From the NCBI RefSeq assembly GCF_023115465.1, contig NZ_CP096034.1:2976001-3040000 (forward strand): a stretch of 64,000 nucleotides of DNA, given 5' to 3'. Below are positions 8,494 to 16,781 of the stretch, piece after piece. The notes under the pieces are model-generated. The model had not been told where the DNA came from. It saw only the letters and a program-made list of their open reading frames with translations, and did no database searches. A program made the position numbers and the translations under genes. This DNA comes from Gottfriedia acidiceleris. Lineage in GTDB: Bacteria; Bacillota; Bacilli; Bacillales; Bacillaceae_G. Within the stretch, counting starts at the first letter, position 1. Every line of letters begins with the position of its first letter.

Positions 8494-8513
8494 AACTAAA
8501 CTGCCATTTAGTT
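8494..8513. repeat. CTGCCA-loop hairpin, copy 2
   Basis: AACTAAA and TTTAGTT flank CTGCCA. It matches the hairpin at 7849-7868 with compensatory changes and lies just upstream of the CPCC-domain gene, so the two hairpins bracket that gene. Confidence 0.5.
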
Positions 8514-8596
8514 AAACAAGCTCATATTACATTCCTGTTTAGCGACTTTCAATAAAGCTTGTCTTCACCCCATATAGGTTATAGATAGATAATAAA

Positions 8597-8626
8597 AAAA
8601 TCGTCATTTTTACAAATGACGATTTT
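8597..8626 (-). terminator. Terminator of hisC
   Basis: AAAATCGTCATTT at 8597-8609 pairs perfectly with 8614-8626 around a 4-base loop, and the minus strand continues into a T run. It begins nine bases after the hisC stop. Confidence 0.9.
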
Positions 8627-8634
8627 CCAATTTA

Positions 8635-9717
8635 TTAGATTGTAGAAGTATTTTTCGTTAATGCTGGCTTTAAATGTAGGATTAGTCCTTCATTTTCAGC
8701 AGTAGTTCCGATTGTAATTCGAATTCCATTAGGGAATGCACGGATAATGTATCCTTTTGATTCTAGATCTTTAAAGATTTCTTGGCTGTTTTCAAGTGGA
8801 ACAAATATAAAGTTTGCTTGAGATGGGTAGTATTCAATTCCATAGCTGTTGAAAAACTCTTCGTATTGTTCCATGCCTTTTTTATTTTGTTCAACACAGT
8901 TTTTAATAAAGACTTGGTCTTCAAGTGCTGCTATAGCTGCTACTTGAGATAGCATTGAAGTGTTGAATGGTAATCTAGCGATATTTAATTCTTGAATTAA
9001 TTTACTATTTGCGATTCCGTAACCGATTCGGAATGATGCTAGGCCGTATGCTTTTGAAAAAGTTCTTAAAACGATTAGATTTTCAAATTTATTTAGTAAT
9101 GAGATTGTATCAGGGAAGTCTGAAGCTGATACATATTCAACGTAAGCTTCGTCAACAACTACAAAAGTAGTGCTTGGTACTTTTTCTAAAAACTCAACTA
9201 ATTTGCGGCTTCCAATATATGTACCTGTTGGGTTATTTGGATTACAAATCCAAACAATTTTAGTATTCTCATCTACTTGTGCAAGCATAGAATCTAAATC
9301 GTGTACACCTTTAACTAAAGGAACAGGCCTAACTTCAGCACCTTCAATAACTGCGTGATGAGCATATTGTGAAAAAGTTTGAGATGCTTGTACAATATTA
9401 TGTTCTTTCGTTAGCAACGCTCGACTAATCATCTGAATAACTTCGTCAGCACCACTTCCGAATATTAATTGATTTGGTTGTATATTTAGGAAATTTGCTA
9501 GTTTCTTACTAATTTCTTCTGTCGCTCCATCTGGATAAATCGCAAACTTACTTACTACATTACGTAGTTCTTCAAAAACTTTAGGAGAACATCCGAATGG
9601 ATTTTCATTTGATGCAAGTTTTACTACTTTGTCTAGACCATATTCACGCATGACTACTTCACTTGGTTTTCCTGGTGTGTATGCTTGAAGAGTCAAAATT
9701 TGTGGTTTCACGTACAT
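8635..9717 (-). CDS. hisC: Histidinol-phosphate aminotransferase (possibly acting on aromatic amino acids)
   Basis: This is a fold-type I PLP aminotransferase of 360 residues. KLASNENPFG near residue 35, NPNNPTGTY, and TFSKAYGLA with the Schiff-base lysine at residue 222 all match the HisC family. Family members convert imidazole acetol phosphate and glutamate to histidinol phosphate, and Bacillus HisC also transaminates tyrosine and phenylalanine precursors. There are no other his genes nearby; instead the gene follows the homogentisate operon on the same strand, separated by a terminator. I therefore consider a role in converting tyrosine to 4-hydroxyphenylpyruvate plausible but unproven. 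The start ATG has a TCTCCT-complementary AGGAGA site upstream. Confidence 0.88.
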   Translation of the reverse strand: MYVKPQILTLQAYTPGKPSEVVMREYGLDKVVKLASNENPFGCSPKVFEELRNVVSKFAIYPDGATEEISKKLANFLNIQPNQLIFGSGADEVIQMISRALLTKEHNIVQASQTFSQYAHHAVIEGAEVRPVPLVKGVHDLDSMLAQVDENTKIVWICNPNNPTGTYIGSRKLVEFLEKVPSTTFVVVDEAYVEYVSASDFPDTISLLNKFENLIVLRTFSKAYGLASFRIGYGIANSKLIQELNIARLPFNTSMLSQVAAIAALEDQVFIKNCVEQNKKGMEQYEEFFNSYGIEYYPSQANFIFVPLENSQEIFKDLESKGYIIRAFPNGIRITIGTTAENEGLILHLKPALTKNTSTI

Positions 9718-9871
9718 GCTTATTTCTCCTTTTATTCAAAGTTTTGTATAATGTTGTCAGTTTATCATATTATTAAGCTGTTAATCTAGTACTATTTTCA
9801 AGAATATTTCAAATTATCTAGTTCCATTATGCCTGTGTTATCTTTGACATAGCTTGTTTCAAATTCAAATA

Positions 9872-9899
9872 AAAAGTAGAATCAAAAGACTCTACTTTT
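9872..9899 (-). terminator. Terminator of the homogentisate operon
   Basis: AAAAGTAGA at 9872-9880 pairs with TCTACTTTT at 9891-9899; the stem overlaps the hmgA stop codon and the minus strand continues into TTTTTATTTG. Confidence 0.8.
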
Positions 9900-11043
9900 C
9901 AATCCAACTACCCATATAAGCCGGATCTTCATATTGATGTGCTTCTTTTAATACGTAAAGTGGTCTAAATGTATCAATCATAACTGCTAGTTCTAATGTT
10001 TCTTTCTTTCCAATACTACCTTCAGTTTTACCTGGATGTGGTCCATGTGGAATACCTGATGGATGTAATGTAATTGACTCTTGTTCAATTCCTTTTCTAC
10101 TCATAAAGTTTCCTTCTACATAGTAAAGGACTTCATCACTGTTTACATTACTGTGTACATAAGGTGCCGGAATTGCTTCAGGATGGTAATCATACATCCT
10201 TGGTACAAATGAGCACACTACAAAATTATGTCCTTCGAATGTTTGATGTACTGGTGGTGGCTGATGAATTCTGCCTGTAATCGGTTCGAAATCTTCAATA
10301 TTAAATGCCCATGGATATAAATACCCATCCCAACCTACTACATCAAATGGATGATGTGTTAAGACATGTTTATAAAGGTTTCCTCTTGCTCGAGTTAAAA
10401 CAGTAAATTCACCTTTTTCATCATATGTCTCTAAGGTTTCTGGTCCTCTAAAATCACGTTCGCAAAATGGGCTATGCTCAAGCATTTGGCCATACTCATT
10501 GCGATAACGTCTTGGCGTTGTTAATTGGCTATTTGACTCAACAATTAAAAACTTCGTATCATCATTTGGAACTACTTTGTAAATTGTTCCAATAGGGATC
10601 ATGATATAATCCCCTTTACGGTAAGTAATTGTTCCAAACATTGTTTGGATTTCACCTGAACCGTAATGGACGAAGAACATTTCATCTCCTTCACCATTTC
10701 GATAAAAATGCTTGCTTTCTTCCGTTACGTTTGCAACTGCAATTAACAGATCAGAATTACCTAAAACGTATACTCTTCCTTCTAAAGCATCACCTGTACG
10801 CTCTAAATTGTTTGTACGAATATGGCGGTGTTGCAGTGATGTCTGTTCTTCAAATTCGATTTGAAGTGATTTATAAAATGATGTTTCACTAACTGATGTA
10901 GGCATATGGTTATGATATAAAATAGATTGAGTACCTGAAAATCCTTTTGTACCCATTACTTGCTCTCTGTATAATGATCCATCTTCTTTACGAAATTGAA
11001 TATGTCTTTTCTTAGGAATCTTACCTAGACTACGATAATACAC
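9892..11043 (-). CDS. hmgA: Homogentisate 1,2-dioxygenase
   Basis: The enzyme opens the ring of homogentisate to maleylacetoacetate using non-haem iron. The 383-residue protein has the cupin-type metal region with HSNVNSDEVLYYVEG and HPSGIPHGPHPG, which correspond to the iron-ligand segments of the family, and HQTFEGHNFVVCSF upstream of them. The start is GTG at 11043 behind GAGGGG. It is the last gene of the four-gene tyrosine catabolic operon, 10 bases downstream of the fumarylacetoacetate hydrolase-like gene, and ends in a terminator. Confidence 0.93.
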   Translation of the reverse strand: MYYRSLGKIPKKRHIQFRKEDGSLYREQVMGTKGFSGTQSILYHNHMPTSVSETSFYKSLQIEFEEQTSLQHRHIRTNNLERTGDALEGRVYVLGNSDLLIAVANVTEESKHFYRNGEGDEMFFVHYGSGEIQTMFGTITYRKGDYIMIPIGTIYKVVPNDDTKFLIVESNSQLTTPRRYRNEYGQMLEHSPFCERDFRGPETLETYDEKGEFTVLTRARGNLYKHVLTHHPFDVVGWDGYLYPWAFNIEDFEPITGRIHQPPPVHQTFEGHNFVVCSFVPRMYDYHPEAIPAPYVHSNVNSDEVLYYVEGNFMSRKGIEQESITLHPSGIPHGPHPGKTEGSIGKKETLELAVMIDTFRPLYVLKEAHQYEDPAYMGSWIEK

Positions 11044-11053
11044 ACGCTTCCCC

Positions 11054-11950
11054 TCACTTTCTTACAGTATTTCGTAATGTACCTAAACCTGTAATGCTTA
11101 ACTCAACGACGTCTCCATCTTCTAACCAACGATGTTTTTCTTCACCAAGCTCTAAAATACAACCTGTTCCAACAGTTCCGGAACCAATTACATCACCTGG
11201 ATAAAGTGTTACATTTTTTGAAGCATGAGAAATTAATTCTGGAACGGAATAATAAATTGAAGAAAAGTTGCCACTAGAAATGACTTTTCCATTAACTGCA
11301 GCTGTCATCTTCAAATCATAACTTTTACCTGTTCTAAATTTTTCAATTTCATCTTTCGTTACAATACAAGGTCCTAAAGAAGTAGCAAAATCCTTACCTT
11401 TTGATGGACCTAAGCCAACCTTTACTTCATGTGCTTGAATATCTCTAGCACTCCAGTCATTCAAAATTGTATAGCCAAGAATATAATTATCGGCTTCTTC
11501 TACTGGAATATCTTTACCTTCTTTACCAATAATACAAGCGATTTCTAATTCAAAATCCATCTTTTTGCAATTAGTTGGAATGCTGACATGATCTTCAGGT
11601 CCAATAACCGCTCGATGATTCGTAAAATAGAAAACCGGTACGTCATACCACTCAGGTATCATCTCTAGACCTCTTCTGCCGCGAGCAGTTTTCACATGCT
11701 CCTCAAAGGCATAAAAGTCACGAATACTTTGTGGTTTTGGTAATGGTGCTCGCAATTGAACGGAAGAAAGTGGAATACCTTCTCCTGTTATTTCTGCTAT
11801 TTCATTTTTATATAAATCATAGTTTTCTAGAATCGTTAGTAAATCCGCTGGAATTTGGCCATTACTAGCTTTGTTAAGATCGATTATTTGATCTTCGACT
11901 AATAATCCTGCACGCTCATTACCATCATATTGAAAAGTTATAAATTTCAT
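11054..11950 (-). CDS. Fumarylacetoacetate hydrolase family protein
   Basis: The 298-residue protein begins MKFITFQYDGNERAG and carries the FAH-fold metal site (KMDFELEIACIIGKEGKD, the DxExE pattern) and the loop VIGSGTVGTGCILEL. In this operon it should hydrolyse fumarylacetoacetate, or directly maleylacetoacetate, to acetoacetate and a C4 acid. I place the start at the ATG at 11950 behind AAAGGTGAAGG; a longer frame reaching to 12025 overlaps the upstream gene and adds an unlikely hydrophobic leader. The gene follows the flavin reductase-like gene after four bases, so the two are probably translationally coupled. Confidence 0.9.
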   Translation of the reverse strand: MKFITFQYDGNERAGLLVEDQIIDLNKASNGQIPADLLTILENYDLYKNEIAEITGEGIPLSSVQLRAPLPKPQSIRDFYAFEEHVKTARGRRGLEMIPEWYDVPVFYFTNHRAVIGPEDHVSIPTNCKKMDFELEIACIIGKEGKDIPVEEADNYILGYTILNDWSARDIQAHEVKVGLGPSKGKDFATSLGPCIVTKDEIEKFRTGKSYDLKMTAAVNGKVISSGNFSSIYYSVPELISHASKNVTLYPGDVIGSGTVGTGCILELGEEKHRWLEDGDVVELSITGLGTLRNTVRK

Positions 11951-11954
11951 ACCT

Positions 11955-12566
11955 TCACCTTTTTCTTTCAATTGCAAAAGTATCAGAAATAGCACGAGTG
12001 TAAGAATGACCAGCAAGACGGCCAACAGGATTTAGCTTTTCAGTATTGATTTTGCCATCAGCATATAATTCATCATTTATATGAACATTAACGACTTTAC
12101 CAATTACTAAACTACCAGCACCTTTGTTCTCACCAAAATGTAGTAGCTCATGAAGCTCACATTCTAGTCCTACTAAACTTTCTTTTACTCGAGGAACTTG
12201 CACAGTTGTCCCATCCACTTTTGTTAGGCCAACTTGTTCAAATTCATCTACACCATATGGAAAATCTGCAGCAGCATTATTAACTTGTTCGCAAATTTCT
12301 TCACTTACTATATTAATAATAAATCGTTTCGTTTGTTCAATATTTTTTAATGTGTCTTTTTTCTCGCCGTCTGTACCTCTAATCATTGGTGCAAAGCACA
12401 CTAACATCGGGTCAGCACAAATTGCTGTAAAGAAACTAAAAGGTGCAACATTCGCTACACCTTCTAAGTTTACAGTTGAAACAAAAGCAATCGGACGAGG
12501 CAACACTGAACCAATTAACAACTTATAAGCATCTTGCCATGGTAAAGTATCCGGTCTAATTTCCAT
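11955..12566 (-). CDS. Flavin reductase-like (DIM6/NTAB) FMN-binding protein
   Basis: This 203-residue split-barrel protein has the flavin reductase-like signature (SVLPRPIAFVSTVNLEGVAN, then APFSFFTAICADPM and RGTDGEKKDTLKNI), so FMN binding is likely. It is the second gene of the tyrosine catabolic operon, 12 bases after hppD, with AAGGAG nine bases before its ATG. No flavin-dependent step is known in the standard homogentisate pathway. It may supply reduced flavin, detoxify a quinone such as benzoquinone acetate, or act on a pathway intermediate; the sequence does not decide. Confidence 0.85.
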   Translation of the reverse strand: MEIRPDTLPWQDAYKLLIGSVLPRPIAFVSTVNLEGVANVAPFSFFTAICADPMLVCFAPMIRGTDGEKKDTLKNIEQTKRFIINIVSEEICEQVNNAAADFPYGVDEFEQVGLTKVDGTTVQVPRVKESLVGLECELHELLHFGENKGAGSLVIGKVVNVHINDELYADGKINTEKLNPVGRLAGHSYTRAISDTFAIERKR

Positions 12567-12578
12567 TGTTACAACTCC

Positions 12579-13694
12579 TTATAGATTTCCTCGAAGTTCT
12601 TGCTCACGCTCGATTGATTCGAATAATGCTTTAAAGTTACCATCACCGAATCCTCTAGCACCTTTACGTTGAATAATTTCAATAAATAAAGTTGGACGGT
12701 CAACGATTGGACGAGTGAAAATTTGTAATAAATACCCCTCATCATCACGGTCAACTAAAATCTTTAATTCTCTTAATTTCTCAATATCTTCATCAATTTT
12801 TCCAACGCGCTCTGTTAACATATCATAGTACGTATCTGGTGTTTTTAAGAATTCTACACCTAAAGCTCTTAGCTTAGTAACTGTATCAACAATATCTTCA
12901 GTTAATAAAGCAATATGTTGTACGCCTGGTCCATTGTTATAGTCTAAGTACTCTTGGATTTGTGATTTCTTTTTACCTTCAGCTGGTTCATTAATTGGGA
13001 ATTTAATTCTGCTTCCATTTGTCATAACTTTTGACATTAATGCAGAATACTCCGTACTAATATCGTCATCATCAAAATGGATCATTGATTGGAATCCCAT
13101 TACATTTTCATAATAAGAAACCCATTCTTCCATTCTTTCAACGTTACCAACTACATGGTCTAATGCGATTAGTCCTGTTTCATTTACAGGAATTGTGAAA
13201 GCACGATCTTTATATCCTGGTAAGAAAGGACCATTGTAATCGCCCTTTTCGATTAATGTGTGAATTGTATCACCATAAGTTCCGATTACAGCTTTTTTAA
13301 CTGTTCCGTACTCATCGCTAACTTCAGTTGGAGGTAATATTTTAATCGCTCCACGGCTTACTGCACCTTGATACGCTGCTTCGATATCATCTACTAATAA
13401 AGCGATATCTTTAACACCATCGCCATGTTTTTTAATGAAGTCAGCAATTTTAGAATCTTCTTTTAAAGTTCCAGTAATAACTAGACGGATTGTACCATTT
13501 TTTAATACGTAAGAAACTTTATCACGTACTTTTGTTTCTAAACCAGAGTATGCTACTGGTGTAAATCCAAAAGTGTTTGCGAAGAAATAAGCTGTTTGTT
13601 TCGCGTTCCCTACATATAGTTCTAAATGATGCACATCTGATACTGGAAAAACATCATAGCTAGTATTTGTTTGTTTTAATTCATCTTGTTTCAT
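12579..13694 (-). CDS. hppD: 4-Hydroxyphenylpyruvate dioxygenase
   Basis: HppD converts 4-hydroxyphenylpyruvate to homogentisate with a non-haem Fe(II). The 371-residue protein consists of two vicinal-oxygen-chelate domains. The iron triad is visible as His180 (ALDHVVGN), His260 (VQHIALLTED) and Glu339 (LFIEIIQRKG), followed by the C-terminal GARGFGDGNFKALFE motif that closes the active site. AGGGGG lies nine bases before the ATG. It is the first gene of the operon hppD-flavin reductase-FAH-hmgA, and a cre-like site lies upstream. Confidence 0.96.
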   Translation of the reverse strand: MKQDELKQTNTSYDVFPVSDVHHLELYVGNAKQTAYFFANTFGFTPVAYSGLETKVRDKVSYVLKNGTIRLVITGTLKEDSKIADFIKKHGDGVKDIALLVDDIEAAYQGAVSRGAIKILPPTEVSDEYGTVKKAVIGTYGDTIHTLIEKGDYNGPFLPGYKDRAFTIPVNETGLIALDHVVGNVERMEEWVSYYENVMGFQSMIHFDDDDISTEYSALMSKVMTNGSRIKFPINEPAEGKKKSQIQEYLDYNNGPGVQHIALLTEDIVDTVTKLRALGVEFLKTPDTYYDMLTERVGKIDEDIEKLRELKILVDRDDEGYLLQIFTRPIVDRPTLFIEIIQRKGARGFGDGNFKALFESIEREQELRGNL

Positions 13695-13755
13695 TTCAAT
13701 TTCCCCCTATAAATTACGATTTTTGTAAAGAAAAGAAAAAACTATGTTGAGCGCT

Positions 13756-13771
13756 AAGTAAACGCTTACAA
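13756..13771 (-). promoter_or_regulatory. Candidate catabolite-responsive element (cre) upstream of hppD
   Basis: On the minus strand the site reads TTGTAAGCGTTTACTT, which fits the CcpA consensus WTGNNARCGNWWWCAW at all but one position. It lies about 62 bases upstream of the hppD start codon. Repression of tyrosine catabolism by CcpA when sugar is present would be logical, but this is inferred from sequence only. Confidence 0.55.
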
Positions 13772-13873
13772 AACAAATAAACCGCATAAAAAAAATTCTT
13801 ATCAAGGATGACTATTCGCCAAGAATACCATTTAGAAATATATGGGAAATTCCCTAACGAACACACAACCTTT

Positions 13874-13930
13874 ACTACTATATTAATGTAATGATCGTTT
13901 TATGAATCGATTTTACATTTATATAGTAGT
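13874..13930. promoter_or_regulatory. 18-bp inverted repeat between hxlR-like gene and hppD operon
   Basis: ACTACTATATTAATGTAA at 13874-13891 pairs with 13913-13930 at 17 of 18 positions across a 21-base spacer. No T run follows on either strand, so it is not a convincing terminator. It may be an operator or a leader hairpin of the hppD operon. Confidence 0.45.
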
Positions 13931-14027
13931 CTCTAATATAAATATTTCTACATTTCTTTTTAAATTCCTTCAAAAAATTTTCAATTAAATAAATTTTTTG
14001 TCGTTTCCTAATTTTTTAACGATAGTA

Positions 14028-14348
14028 TTAGTTCGTTTTGCTTTTCTTTATATGATTTCCGCCCCAAGTACATAAGAGATCCAATATTGGTTTCATAGAT
14101 TTACCGTAATCATTTAATTCATATTCCACTTTTGGTGGAATTTGATCATAAGCAATACGATTAATTAGTCCATCCGCTTCTAATTCTCTTAATTGCTGTG
14201 TTAACATTTTTTGAGTTATTTTAGGCATCAGTTTTCTAAGCTCATTTGTTCTTTTTTTACCATTTTCTAAATGGCAAAGTATAATACATTTCCACTTACC
14301 ACCTATTACCTCAATCGCTGCTTCAATCGGCATATTATATTCTTTCAT
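14028..14348 (-). CDS. HxlR-family winged-helix transcriptional regulator
   Basis: The 106-residue protein has the HxlR signature: IEVIGGKWKCIILCHLENGKK, then LRKLMPKITQKMLTQQLREL as the recognition region, then LINRIAYDQIPPKVEYELND. HxlR-type repressors such as YodB, CatR and HypR respond through a conserved cysteine to quinones, diamide or aldehydes. Here Cys26 (in KWKCIILC) and Cys29 lie in the N-terminal helix and are candidate redox sensors. GGAGGATTT precedes the ATG. It diverges from a flavodoxin-fold oxidoreductase gene, the usual arrangement for this family, and both promoters contain a TTTTTAGTAC element. Confidence 0.9.
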   Translation of the reverse strand: MKEYNMPIEAAIEVIGGKWKCIILCHLENGKKRTNELRKLMPKITQKMLTQQLRELEADGLINRIAYDQIPPKVEYELNDYGKSMKPILDLLCTWGGNHIKKSKTN

Positions 14349-14403
14349 AAATCCTCCATCATTGCTAATTGCTAATTAATTAAAAATAAAGTTATTTTAC
14401 TCA

Positions 14404-14619
14404 ACTTTTTTAGTACAAACGAAAACTTCAAAATCTATATATATTGTGGATATTATCACTATTTTCCTATCAATGAATTTGCAGTCAACAGTAAAGGTTC
14501 ATAAAATATAGCATACAAATAATTAATAGTTCAATTATTTATTCGATAAAAAAGAACAAACTTAGTTCTATAGACTTAGATTACCAAAAAAGTTTTATAG
14601 GCACTTTTTAGTACGTACT
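14404..14619. promoter_or_regulatory. Divergent promoter region with paired TTTTTAGTAC elements
   Basis: ACTTTTTTAGTAC at 14404-14416 near the regulator gene recurs as ACTTTTTAGTAC at 14603-14614 near the oxidoreductase gene. The second copy forms the perfect palindrome AGTACGTACT at 14610-14619. These are the best operator candidates for the adjacent HxlR-family protein. The rest of the 335-base interval is very AT-rich and shows no open frame worth calling. Confidence 0.45.
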
Positions 14620-14683
14620 TTATTTTAAGATCGTTATCATTCATAATTACAATCATAATTTATTTAAAAGGAGTGGAAACAAT

Positions 14684-15220
14684 ATGTTTATCATTCACGG
14701 TAGTTCTAGGGAAAACGGAAATACAGAGCAGCTAACAAACCTCATTACAAAAGATGTTGCCAAGACGGAAGTGCAATTGCGTCATAAAAATATTAAGGCG
14801 ATTAATGATCAAAGACACGAGCCAAATGGCTTCCAACCAATTGATGATGATTACGAGGAAATTGTTAAAGAAATGCTCGAGCATGATACGATTATTTTTT
14901 CAACACCTTTATATTGGTATGGTATGAGTGGATACATGAAAAACTTTATTGATCGTTGGTCTCAAAGTCTTCGTAATAAAGATCTACAATTCGCTGAAAA
15001 AATGAAAAACAAAAAAATGTATGTCGTAATTGTTGGTGGCGATCAGCCAAAAATTAAAGCTCTACCATTAATTTTGCAATTTAAACATATTTTCGAATTT
15101 GTTGGAGCAACACTTGAAGGATATATTATTGGAACCGGAAATTCACCTGGAGCAATATTGGAAGATCAATTAGCCATTCAACAAGCTGAATCGCTAAACA
15201 CAACACTAAAAAATAAGTAA
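14684..15220 (+). CDS. Flavodoxin-fold NAD(P)H-dependent oxidoreductase
   Basis: The 178-residue protein has the FMN phosphate-binding loop [13 protein letters not shown] at its very N terminus and the second flavin-contact segment [20 protein letters not shown] at about residues 68-87, typical of NADPH-dependent FMN reductases and WrbA/azoreductase relatives. Such enzymes usually reduce quinones or azo compounds by two electrons. AAAAGGAGTGG precedes the ATG. It diverges from an HxlR regulator and is followed after 23 bases by an iron alcohol dehydrogenase, so the pair probably forms an electrophile-stress operon. Confidence 0.85.
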   Translation: MFIIHGSSRENGNTEQLTNLITKDVAKTEVQLRHKNIKAINDQRHEPNGFQPIDDDYEEIVKEMLEHDTIIFSTPLYWYGMSGYMKNFIDRWSQSLRNKDLQFAEKMKNKKMYVVIVGGDQPKIKALPLILQFKHIFEFVGATLEGYIIGTGNSPGAILEDQLAIQQAESLNTTLKNK

Positions 15221-15243
15221 GTACAACTAGAAGGAGCAGTACC

Positions 15244-16401
15244 TTGATTCCATTTTTACAACATAACCCAACTAAATTATGGTTTGGGAAAAATCAAATT
15301 GAACAATTAGCAAATGAAGTACAAGAATATCATCGTATACTTGTCGTATATGGTGGCGGCAGTATTAAACAAAATGGCGTATATGATGACGTAATGAGTC
15401 AGTTAAGTGGTAAAACGATTTTTGAACTTTCTGGGGTTGAACCAAATCCGAGACTAACGACGGTACAAAAAGGAATTCAAATTTGTAGAGATAATAAAAT
15501 TGATTTTATTTTAGCTGTAGGCGGTGGCAGTGTAATCGATTGTGTTAAAGCAATCGCAATTGGCGTTCCATTCGAAGGAGATGTGTGGGATCTTATTACT
15601 AGAAAATCCCAACCAACTGCTGCAACTCCTTTTGGTACTGTTTTAACTTTAGCTGCAACCGGATCAGAAATGAACTGTACATCAGTCATATCTAATATGG
15701 AAGTAAATGAAAAAAGAGGATGGAGTCATCCATTGGTTTTTCCTAAATTTTCAATTTTAGACCCTTCTTATACATTCTCGGTACCAATCGATCAAACAAT
15801 CTATGGAATTGTTGACATTATGTCACATGCATTAGAGCAATACTTCCACCGTGTTAGCAATACACCTATGATTGATCGCTTTATCGAAAGTTTATTAATT
15901 ACTGTAATCGAAGCTGGAGAAAAGCTAGTTAAGGATTTAGAAAACTATGAATTACGTGAAACAATTATGTACGCTGGAACAACAGCATTTAATGATACGT
16001 TATTAAATGGTACAGATGGCGGCGACTGGGCATCACATCAAATTGAACATGCAGTATCTGCTATTTACGATATTCCACACGGCGGTGGATTAGCGATCAT
16101 ATTCCCTAACTGGTTAAGTCACTGCTTAGACTATGATCCAAGCAGAATTAAAATGCTAGCAACAAATGTTTTTGGAATTTCCGAAGAAGGAAAAACAACA
16201 AAGCAAGTTGCAGAAGAAGGGATCCAAGCACTAAGAAGTTTTTGGAACTCAATCGGTGCACCAAACCGTTTAGCAGATTATCAAATTGACGACTCACGTT
16301 TAGATGAATTAGTAGAAAAATCCTTTGTAAAATCAGTAGTTGGTGGTTACAAAATTTTGGATAAAGAAAGTGCGAGAGATATTTTAGTTCGTTCTCTTTA
16401 A
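15244..16401 (+). CDS. Iron-containing alcohol dehydrogenase (YugJ/BdhA-like)
   Basis: The 385-residue protein matches the group III dehydrogenases: the NAD(P)-binding GGGS motifs ([12 protein letters not shown] and [16 protein letters not shown]), and the metal-ligand segments [13 protein letters not shown] and [20 protein letters not shown], which supply Asp and three His. Family relatives reduce butyraldehyde, methylglyoxal or other aldehydes with NAD(P)H. The start is TTG at 15244 behind AAGGAGCAG. The gene ends the operon with the flavodoxin-fold oxidoreductase and has a strong terminator. Confidence 0.92.
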   Translation: MIPFLQHNPTKLWFGKNQIEQLANEVQEYHRILVVYGGGSIKQNGVYDDVMSQLSGKTIFELSGVEPNPRLTTVQKGIQICRDNKIDFILAVGGGSVIDCVKAIAIGVPFEGDVWDLITRKSQPTAATPFGTVLTLAATGSEMNCTSVISNMEVNEKRGWSHPLVFPKFSILDPSYTFSVPIDQTIYGIVDIMSHALEQYFHRVSNTPMIDRFIESLLITVIEAGEKLVKDLENYELRETIMYAGTTAFNDTLLNGTDGGDWASHQIEHAVSAIYDIPHGGGLAIIFPNWLSHCLDYDPSRIKMLATNVFGISEEGKTTKQVAEEGIQALRSFWNSIGAPNRLADYQIDDSRLDELVEKSFVKSVVGGYKILDKESARDILVRSL

Positions 16402-16407
16402 TGATGG

Positions 16408-16436
16408 AAAGAACCTTGCATTAAGCGAGGTTCTTT
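16408..16436 (+). terminator. Terminator of the oxidoreductase-alcohol dehydrogenase operon
   Basis: AAAGAACCT at 16408-16416 pairs with AGGTTCTTT at 16428-16436 and the plus strand continues with more T residues. Confidence 0.9.
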
Positions 16437-16571
16437 TTTTTAGTATGTGTGTGAAAGTTTAACATTATTGTTCTTAACGAATACCTTTTGGTTCGATCTA
16501 ATGAGTTTTTTGATTCATTTCTGCTGTTTTTATTTTTCAGAGGTTTATTGTTGGCTAATTTGAGGATATAT

Positions 16572-16735
16572 TCGTTTTATTTGTAGTTTTGTAAATTTTA
16601 TTTGCACCTATCCTTGATTTTATTGGCAACTTCATTGACCTTATTTGCACTCTCTAATTTACTTTGCACTAAGCTTTACTAATAGTATTTGCAATTCCAA
16701 ATCTAGCTGCTACTTACCTGAATTTACTGGCAATT
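16572..16735 (-). repeat. Array of about 20-bp intergenic repeat units (copy A, inverted)
   Basis: About six to seven degenerate units each contain TTTATTTGCA-like or TTTACTGGCAA-like cores spaced about 20-22 bases apart. On the minus strand the unit reads GCAAATAAAATTTACAAA, identical over 17 bases to a unit at 30162-30178. No coding potential is seen. It fills most of the intergenic region between two convergent genes. Confidence 0.6.
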
Positions 16736-16757
16736 TTTCTAATCAAAACAAAAAAAA

Positions 16758-16779
16758 GAGAACCAAATAAAAGGTTCTC
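16758..16779 (-). terminator. Terminator of the PfkB kinase gene
   Basis: On the minus strand GAGAACC (16779-16773) and GGTTCTC (16764-16758) enclose an 8-base loop and are followed by TTTTTTTTG. Confidence 0.92.
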
Positions 16780-16781
16780 AA

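Noticed and set aside
11951-12025. Extended N terminus for the FAH-like protein
   Set aside because: The extension overlaps the upstream flavin reductase-like gene; a better ribosome binding site precedes the ATG at 11950.
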